From: Spiroplasma endosymbiont of Agriotes lineatus
GTDB taxonomy: Bacteria; Bacillota_I; Bacilli_A; Mycoplasmatales; Nriv7
DNA length: 64,000 nt
Assembly: GCF_964019485.1 (NCBI RefSeq)
Contig: NZ_OZ026448.1
Coordinates: 1-64,000 of the forward strand
Reading direction: 5' to 3'
The stretch's first letter is position 1. Each line of letters opens with the position of its first letter. Both the position numbers and the translations under genes were made by a program. Under the pieces are notes generated by a model. That model ran no database searches, was not told the DNA's origin, and saw only the letters and a list, made by a program, of their open reading frames with translations. This document shows positions 57,768 through 64,000 of this stretch, piece by piece.

Positions 57768-58220
57768 ATGAAAGATAAAATTGCTATTGGATGTGATCAC
57801 GCTGGATATGTATTAAAAACTGCTCTTATTGAATATTTAAAAAATAATGAATATGAGGTTGTTGATTTAGGAACTAATAGTGAAAAAGAGCAAGTTGATT
57901 ATCCTGATTATGCAAAATTAGTTGGTAAAGAGGTGGGAAATGGTAATGCTAAGTATGGGATTTTAATTTGTGGCACAGGTATTGGAATAAGTATTAGTGC
58001 TAATCGCATTCCAAAAATTAGAGCGGCATTATGTTATGAAACAAAGTTAGCGGCCTTAGCTCGCGAACATAATGATGCTAATATTTTAGTTTTAGGAGGA
58101 AAAATTATTGCACCTCAAAAAGCAATTTGAATTTTAGAAGAATTTTTAAATACTAAATTTTCAAACCGTCATCAACAACGAGTTGAAAAAATTGAATTAG
58201 GAGATATTAAAAATGTTTAA
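57768..58220 (+). CDS. rpiB: Ribose 5-phosphate isomerase B
   Basis: Interconverts ribose 5-phosphate and ribulose 5-phosphate. 150 residues. [10 protein letters not shown] at the start (Cys/His/Asp pattern), [17 protein letters not shown] and [13 protein letters not shown] are RpiB motifs. TGA at 58128 is Trp. The end overlaps glyA by eight bases, so the two are co-expressed. Confidence 0.94.
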
Positions 58221-59541
58221 AACTGATACTCAAACAAATGGTATTAGTTCAGAAGGAAAGGATATTGATTCAGAAATACAAAATATTAATCCCAAAACAA
58301 ATGATATTGATCCCAAAATAAAAGCAATTGTTAAAGAAGAACTTATTAGACAACAACAACATGCGGAATTAATTGCTTCGGAAAATTATGTTTCGCTTCC
58401 AGTATTAAGATTAGCAGGCTCAATATTAACTAATAAATATGCTGAAGGATATCCGGGAAGAAGATATTATGGTGGTTGTGAATTTGTTGATAAAAGTGAA
58501 AATTTAGCGATTGAAAGATTAAAGACTTTATTTAATGCCGAACATGCTAATGTGCAACCGCATTCTGGTAGTCAAGCCAATGCTGCTGCTTATCAAGCTA
58601 TTTTAAAGCCGAATGATATTGTTTTGGCAATGAGTTTAGATGCAGGCGGTCATTTAACCCATGGACATAAATTGAATTTCTCAGGAATTGTTTATCAATT
58701 TCATGGTTATGGTGTTGATCAAAAAACTCAACAATTAGATTATGAAGTAATTAGACAACAAGCATTAGAACTTAAACCAAAATTAATTGTTGCTGGAGCG
58801 AGTGCATATTCAAGAACAATTGATTTTAATAAGTTTCGTGAAATTGCTGATGAAGTTGGGGCATTATTAATGGTTGATATGGCTCATATTGCTGGTTTAA
58901 TTGCTGCTGGATTACACCCAAACCCTGTAACAGTAGCAGATATTGTAACAACAACAACACATAAAACATTACGAGGCCCAAGAAGTGGAGCAATTTTATG
59001 TAAAAAAGAATTAGCAAAAGCCATTGATCGAGCAGTATTTCCTGGTCAACAAGGAGGTCCTTTAGAACATATTATTGCTGCTAAAGCACAAGCATTTTAT
59101 GAAGCGGCAACACCAGAATTTAAAGCATATCAAGAGCAAATTATTGCTAATTGTAAAGTTTTAGAAAATATTTTTAGAAAACATGATATTAAACTGATTA
59201 GCGGCGGTACTGATAATCATTTAATGATTATTGATGTTAAATCATCATTTAATCGCACTGGACAGGAATGTGAAAATATTTTGCATCAAATTGATGTTAT
59301 TTGTAATAAAAATATGATTCCTTTTGATAAAGAAAAACCAATGACTACTAGCGGCATTCGGATTGGAACAGCTGCGATGACCACTAGAGGATGAAAAGAA
59401 AAGGAATTTGAACAATTAGCAAATATAATTGTTAGTGTTCTTAAAAAACATGGTAATACTGAAGAGAATATTACTAAGCATAAACAACAAATTAGTATTT
59501 TATTAAAAAATTTTCCAATATATGAAAATTATCAATTATAA
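58213..59541 (+). CDS. glyA: Serine hydroxymethyltransferase
   Basis: PLP enzyme for glycine and one-carbon units. 442 residues. [61 protein letters not shown] and [14 protein letters not shown] (PLP lysine) are all present. The N-terminus has a ~33 residue extension with D-I-D-x-(E/K)-I-x-x-I-N-P-type repeats, unusual for the family. A later start is possible, but ATG 58213 overlaps rpiB with coupling. Confidence 0.94.
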
Positions 59542-59591
59542 GTTTAGTGAGCGCGTAAATTATTCGATTGGTATAAAATTTCCAAAAACTA

Positions 59592-59625
59592 AGAAAAAGA
59601 CAGAAATAAAATTCTGTCTTTTTTA
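59592..59625 (+). terminator. Terminator after glyA
   Basis: AAAAAGACAGAA pairs with TTCTGTCTTTTT across ATAAAA. Confidence 0.85.
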
Positions 59626-59917
59626 ATTAGGTTAAAATTGTCGTTAACCTTGTTTAGTTTAAGAAAATAATAGCAAAATCAACTAAATAAAACTCTCTTA
59701 CTTGGAATATCGTTAAACCAAGCAAGCGAGAATAAACAATATAGTGGTGGCGGTGGCCGCACACCGCTCGCCACGACACAATGGTGGCAATTCTTTTGGG
59801 CAATATAAAAGAGTTATTGTGGTTTGGGGATAAATTTTTAACCTGCAATGGTTAAAGGGTGAGTGTTCCACAATAAAAAAATTTAGAAATCTTACTATTT
59901 ATAAGGAGGTTTTGCGA
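59626..59917. other. Non-coding segment with nested hairpins, possible replication or packaging region
   Basis: Contains CTTGG(N12)CCAAG near 59701, a GC-rich repeat GTGGCGGTG-GCCGCA-CACCGC-T-CGCCAC at about 59744-59775, TAACC/GGTTA near 59840 and TTGTGGTTTGGGGATAAA. The GC richness is sharply above its surroundings. It precedes a series of tiny genes, as origins of rolling-circle phages or plasmids do. No nick-site motif can be named. Confidence 0.4.
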
Positions 59918-60220
59918 GTGTATTTAAAAGAACTCTGTCAAAAAGAGTTAAAAATTAAAGTACAAAATAAATCAACACTAATTAACAAATGTCAGTGTTA
60001 TATCAATGATTATTTTACAAAATTAACCAAAAACAGAAAAGGTGGTTAATATTATAAAAAATATGCTCGGCATTGTTTAGCAAGGTTGGAATTTATTAAT
60101 AAACAAAAAATAAATGCTAAACTTTGATTTTTAACTTTGCAATGCAAAAATAATTATCAAATTATTAAAAAATTAATTTTTAAGAAAAATAAATGATGAA
60201 TTATTAATATCAAAAATTAG
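59918..60220 (+). pseudogene. Small basic protein with in-frame stop
   Basis: TAAGGAGG precedes GTG 59918. The frame encodes YLKELCQKELKIKVQNKS..., then TAA at 60047, and is open again with the same basic, Cys-containing character (YYKKYARHCLARLEFINKQK, then NAKLWFLTLQCK) to TAG 60220. The second part has no start codon of its own. The WFLTL pattern faintly recalls phage replication proteins. Alternatively it is two genes. Confidence 0.35.
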
Positions 60221-60234
60221 AAAGGAAAGTGTAC

Positions 60235-60387
60235 ATGTTTGAAAATAATATCAAAAATACAATTAGCGATTTAATTAACGAAATTAAAACAACAACAGAG
60301 AACAATCTAAGCAATTTAGAACAAATTACGGAATCTTTAATTGATAAAGTTAACAATATTGAAAATATCTTAAATCAAATACGATAA
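60235..60387 (+). CDS. Hypothetical 50-residue helical protein
   Basis: GAAAGGAAA precedes ATG 60235. It is rich in Asn, Ile, Glu and Thr with heptad-like Ile/Leu spacing (a likely coiled coil). No family is recognised; the small size and tight spacing suggest a phage gene. Confidence 0.5.
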   Translation: MFENNIKNTISDLINEIKTTTENNLSNLEQITESLIDKVNNIENILNQIR

Positions 60388-60416
60388 AAAATAAAATCAG
60401 AAAGGAAATAAAAATT

Positions 60417-60512
60417 ATGAAGAAAAGATATTGTTCTGAATGTGGATGAAAAATAGATGGTGATGATAAAGATTTATGATGCAGCAATAATTATTGTCTT
60501 TTTGCAAAATAA
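60417..60512 (+). CDS. Hypothetical 31-residue zinc-ribbon-like protein
   Basis: GAAAGGAAA precedes ATG 60417. Four cysteines in a CSEC...CSNNYC layout with two TGA Trp codons suggest metal binding. No family is recognised. Confidence 0.5.
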
Positions 60513-60542
60513 TTAATATTTTTTTAGAAAGGAAAAATAATA

Positions 60543-61310
60543 ATGAATGTAACAGAATGAGGAAAATTTGAAAATTTAAAAGAAGAAAATGAAAAACTAA
60601 AAGCAGAAATCAGAAAATTAAAACAAGAAATTAATATACAAAAAGAAAATATTTTTCCAAAAACTTTAACATTAACAGAGTATATTGAAATAAATTATAA
60701 TTATATTCAAAATAGAATTTTAAATCTAAATTTTTCGGATAAAGATTTTTAACAACGCATTATTTATTGCAAATAAATGGCGATCAGATGTTATTGAGAA
60801 TGATTATGATATGCTTGCATGTGTCGGGATTGCCTTAGCAAAATGAAATTTTTTATCAAAAAAAGAACAAGAAATCTTATTAGATAAAGTTAGTTTTCGT
60901 GGCGGATACTTAAAAGATGTTCTAACTGATTATGACAAAGAAAAATATTCAAGCAAACAAAATAATGAAAATTTTCCTGAGATAACAAAAGAAGATGTTT
61001 TTAGAAGATGAAATAGCTATAAAGGGGCTCAACTTGATACTTATAACTATGAAAAATACAAAATCTACAAACATAAAACTAATGATAAATTTTCATTATA
61101 TATTTTAGCTGATGATTATCATGGTTGTGATCTTGAATTTGCATATTTTGATAAAAAAATAATTTAATTTTTAAAACTAATGATGAGATTAATTCTTCTT
61201 TTTTCGAAAAATATTTAATTGACCCTAATATTAATCAAGATAAATTCAATCAATATATGAAACAAAATTTAGACTATGAATTTAAAGAACCCAGAGGCTT
61301 TACTAAATAG
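60543..61310 (+). pseudogene. Phage-like protein, two frameshifts
   Basis: GAAAGGAAA precedes ATG 60543. The N-terminus is a leucine-zipper-like coil (FENLKEENEKLKAEIRKLKQ). A T-run shift near 60748 is followed by FIANKWRSDVIENDYDMLA and LADDYHGCDLEFAYFDKK, and a second shift near 61155 by DEINSSFFEKYLIDPNIN to TAG 61310. Conceptually ~255 residues. No family is recognised. Confidence 0.5.
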
Positions 61311-61328
61311 GAGAAGAAAAGTTTATTA

Positions 61329-61476
61329 TGAACAAGGTTTAATGGAAAAATAATTATTGATTGTATTAGATGTAAGCAAGAATTTAGCATTACAAATTCA
61401 GAATGATTAACGCTTAATAAATTTTATAAATCCCAAAAATGTAAAAATAAAGCGAGGTGAATTAAATATGAAAAAA
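61329..61476 (+). pseudogene. Small Cys-rich frame, frameshifted
   Basis: AGGAGAAG precedes ATG 61329. After a shift at GTTTAA near 61340 the frame reads GKIIIDCIRCKQEFSITNSE, with two Cys pairs in the whole. It overlaps the start of the lipoprotein gene. Low confidence. Confidence 0.3.
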
Positions 61477-62001
61477 ATACTTAATTTATGTAGTGCAATT
61501 TTGTTGTCATATGGAAGTACAATGCCATTGATTGGTTGTGGTAATATTGCAAATAACAAGCCACATTTACCACCAACAAAACCCAAACAACCAATAATCA
61601 AAGATGTTTTTTACTATGAAAAATTAAAACAAGAAATTACAATAGAAATAAAAGAATATGATGAAGTAATTAAAGAAATTGAAAATAGTAAAAATGATTA
61701 TGAAAATGAAGAAGATTATCAAACAGAATTGAAACAAACTCAAGCAGAACAATTTATCAAAATGTCTGAACTAAATAATTATGAATATCATTTTTTACTA
61801 TGTCAAAAAGAAAACGAGTTTACGGATGAACAAAAACAGCAAATAACTCAATTCTTAAAAAAACAAATAAACAAATTAAATAGTGCTTTAAATTTACTAA
61901 ACGAAATTAAAAATAGTGATTTTGATCAGAAAGATTTAGAAAAAATTAAAACAAAGATTAAAAATATAAAAACAATTTTAAATGAAATTAAAAATAATTA
62001 A
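61468..62001 (+). CDS. Predicted lipoprotein with helical body
   Basis: 177 residues. The N-terminus MKKILNLCSAILLSYGST followed by PLIGCGN is a lipoprotein signal, with lipid Cys near 24. A Pro/Lys linker precedes a long Lys/Glu/Asn-rich helical body. It lies in the phage-like segment, so it may be a lysogenic surface gene; that is inference. It is intact. Confidence 0.75.
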   Translation: MKKILNLCSAILLSYGSTMPLIGCGNIANNKPHLPPTKPKQPIIKDVFYYEKLKQEITIEIKEYDEVIKEIENSKNDYENEEDYQTELKQTQAEQFIKMSELNNYEYHFLLCQKENEFTDEQKQQITQFLKKQINKLNSALNLLNEIKNSDFDQKDLEKIKTKIKNIKTILNEIKNN

Positions 62002-62024
62002 GAAAGGAATTAATAGAGTTAATT

Positions 62025-62553
62025 ATGTTAAATTCTAATTTATTAAATAAAATTAATGTTAATGATGAATGATATATACAGGAATATGCGATTAAACTAA
62101 TTTTAGAATTTTTAAAACCTAATAGCACTATTTTATGCCCTTTTGATAAAATTGATAGTGAATTTGTGCGTGTTTTAAAAAGAAATGGGCATAAAATTTG
62201 GAATAGTCATATTGACGATGAAATTGATTTCTTTAATTACATTAAAAGTGATGTGGATAGATATGATTATATTATTTCTAACCCTCCATTTAGTAAAAGA
62301 AAGCAAGTAATAGAACATTTATTTAATTTAGGTAAACCATTTGCGATGTTAATACCATTAGTAAGTATTGCATTAAAACCAATTAGAGAAAAAATAGATC
62401 AGTGTAAGTTATTAGTTTTTAATAAAAGAATAAAGTTTATTGCTTATAATGAATGGTACAGTTTGCAAAAATCCACCAAATGAAACTGCTTATATTTATC
62501 ATAATGTTTTGCCTAAGCAAGTTATTTATAGAGAATTAAAGGAGTATTATTAA
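62025..62553 (+). pseudogene. Phage-type adenine DNA methyltransferase-like protein, 4-bp duplication
   Basis: GAAAGGAAT precedes ATG 62025. The protein has a Rossmann-like N-half and the catalytic motif IISNPPFSKRKQ (N-P-P-F, amino-methyltransferase type). An exact AATG duplication at 62448-62455 breaks the frame, after which VCKNPPNETAYIYHNVLPKQ runs to TAA 62553. About 175 residues. Without the duplication it would be intact. Confidence 0.7.
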
Positions 62554-62559
62554 AATATT

Positions 62560-62620
62560 ATGTTTAAAGTAATTGAATTATTTGGGGGGATTGGAAATCA
62601 AAGAAAAGCATGAAGAAAAG
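62560..62620 (+). pseudogene. C5-cytosine methyltransferase, N-terminal stub
   Basis: ATG 62560 follows GGAG at 62541 and encodes FKVIELFGGIGNQRKAWRKG. This is methyltransferase motif I, matching the FxGxG pattern of C5-cytosine enzymes. It resembles the start of the Spiroplasma CpG methyltransferase M.SssI (FAGIGAQRKAL) in my memory. The rest is removed by the IS256 copy at 62621. Confidence 0.65.
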
Positions 62621-63960
62621 GGGGCTTTCCAAAATTCTGTGTCTCGATAATTCATTCTGAATTATACTTAAACAAAGGAGAACAGAAAATGACAAAAAAA
62701 AATAAAAAAAAAGAACCTGATGCAATTGATAAAGTTGTTGATTATTTTTTAGAAAATATTGATAATCCACAAGATTTATTTAAAAGCAATACTATTTTTC
62801 AGGAATTTACCAAAAAATTAAATGAACGAATGTTAAATGCAGAAATTAAAGATCATCTCGAAACTGATGAGAATCATAATAAAAGAAATGGCAACACACA
62901 AAAAACCATTATTACTTAAAAATGGTTCAATCGTAATTGATGTACCAAGAGATCGAAATAGTACTTTTGAACCAGTAATTATTCCAAAAAGACAAAGAAA
63001 ATTTGATAACTTTGATCAAAAAGTAATTTCTTTATATGCAAGAGGAATGACAATTTCTGATATCAAAGCACAATTGCAAGAATTCTATCACGGAGCACGG
63101 AGCAGAAATTTCAGAAAGTTTAATTAGTCAAATAACTGATGATGTTATTGAAGAAGTTAAAATGTGACAAACTAAACCTTTAGAGAAGATTTATCCGATT
63201 GTTTATTTTGATTGTATTGTTGTTAAGGCAAAGCAAGATAAACGAATAATAAATAAAGCAGTTTATCTTGTGCCTTAGGAATTAATATAAATGGCTTAAA
63301 AGATATTTTAGGAATGTGAATTAGTGAAAATGAGGGAGCCAAATTTTGACTTAATAATCTTACGGAAATGAAAAATCGCGGATTACAAGATATTCTTGTT
63401 GCTTGTAGTGATAATTTAACAGGAATGTCTGACGCAATAGAAGCTGTTTTTTCAAAAACACAACATCAATTATGTATTGTTCATCAAATTCATAATAGTT
63501 TAAAATTTGTTCCTTACAAAGATCGCAAACTTGTAGCTAATGATTTAAAATCAATTTATACAGCAATTAATGAAGAAATATCGTTGGTTGCTTTAGATCA
63601 TTTTTCTGAAAAATGAAATAAAAATTATTCACAAATTACTAAATCATGAAAAAATAACTGAAATAATTTAATAATTTTTCTTGAATATCCTCAAGAATTT
63701 AGGAGAATTATTTATACAACTAATACAATAGAGTCTGTTAATAGTCAACTAAGAAAAGTAATTAAGAATAAAAAGATTTTTCCTAATGACGCATCATTTT
63801 TTAAAATATTTTATTTAGCATTTCAAAATATGGTTAAGAAATGAACGATGCCAATTCAAAATTGGGGTAGTGCAATTTCACATTTAATGATAAAATTTGA
63901 GGACAGAGTGAATTTAAGTTAAGTACTTAGAGACACAGCACAGTTAATTGTACAGTCCCT
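62621..63960 (+). mobile_element. IS256-family insertion sequence, copy 4
   Basis: Full length, left end GGGGCTTTCCAAAATTCTGT, right end ACAGTTAATTGTACAGTCCC with an extra ACAGC near 63935. It interrupts the C5-methyltransferase. Confidence 0.85.
62689..63922 (+). pseudogene. IS256-family transposase, copy 4, multiply broken
   Basis: It shares the extra T in TTATTACTTAAAAATGG (near 62915) with copy 2. It also has an exact ACGGAGC duplication at 63090-63103 and a TG duplication near 63270. Catalytic segments are otherwise as in the other copies. Confidence 0.85.
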
Positions 63961-64000
63961 AAAGTTTATTAAGGTTTTTTACTTTTTTTATCATTTTCTG

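Overview
The window is from a Spiroplasma-type mollicute chromosome. TGA is read as tryptophan inside every well-conserved gene (dnaA, gyrB, serS, proS, the PTS permease and others), the DNA is very AT-rich, and the gene order starting at dnaA is the classical Firmicute/mollicute origin order. Many genes are broken and insertion sequences are frequent, which suggests a host-associated lineage in active decay, but the species cannot be fixed from sequence alone. All reading frames below use genetic code 4.

Layout. 1-18.6 kb is the origin block: dnaA, a cluster of DnaA-box-like 9-mers, dnaN, gyrB, gyrA, serS, SRP RNA, tadA, dnaX, a broken recR, tmk, holB, tilS, ftsH and an orphan ABC ATPase. 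19-21.4 kb (minus strand) holds an rRNA methyltransferase, tRNA-Leu and a CNNM/CorC membrane protein. 21.4-27.8 kb is an accessory island: an IS3 copy inside an ISLre2-type copy, a decayed secreted protein with PQQ-like repeats and a possible aerolysin/ETX-MTX2-like domain, a truncated membrane protein, and an IS256 copy. 27.8-33.4 kb holds pta and ackA (both broken), a nadD-yqeK fusion, a broken yqeH and nfo. 33.5-37.6 kb is repeats and IS remnants around pyrH-frr. 37.7-49.2 kb is mainly housekeeping: tRNA-Ser, cls, a DarT-like orphan gene, proS, acpP, a Fur-type regulator, an RpiR regulator with its PTS permease, two degV genes and pncB. 49.2-59.6 kb holds tyrS, IS copies, a DUF2130 protein, a phosphatase relic, a deoxyribosyltransferase, rpiB and glyA. 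59.6-62.6 kb is a decayed phage- or plasmid-like segment with a GC-rich hairpin, tiny genes, a lipoprotein and pieces of two DNA methyltransferases. It is cut by a final IS256 copy.

Two families of small repeats share one terminal inverted repeat: a ~305 bp element (six full copies, one partial) and a ~150 bp element (three copies) that carries a promoter-like sequence, a 17-20 codon micro-ORF and a hairpin. Other miniature elements derive from the IS256 and IS5-like families.

The intact genes cover replication initiation and elongation, tRNA charging, nucleotide supply, phospholipid synthesis, sugar import and NAD synthesis. The lesions fall in DNA repair (recR), acetate overflow metabolism (pta-ackA), ribosome assembly (yqeH), mobile elements and surface or toxin genes. 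Several lesions are exact 4-7 bp tandem duplications rather than homopolymer slips.
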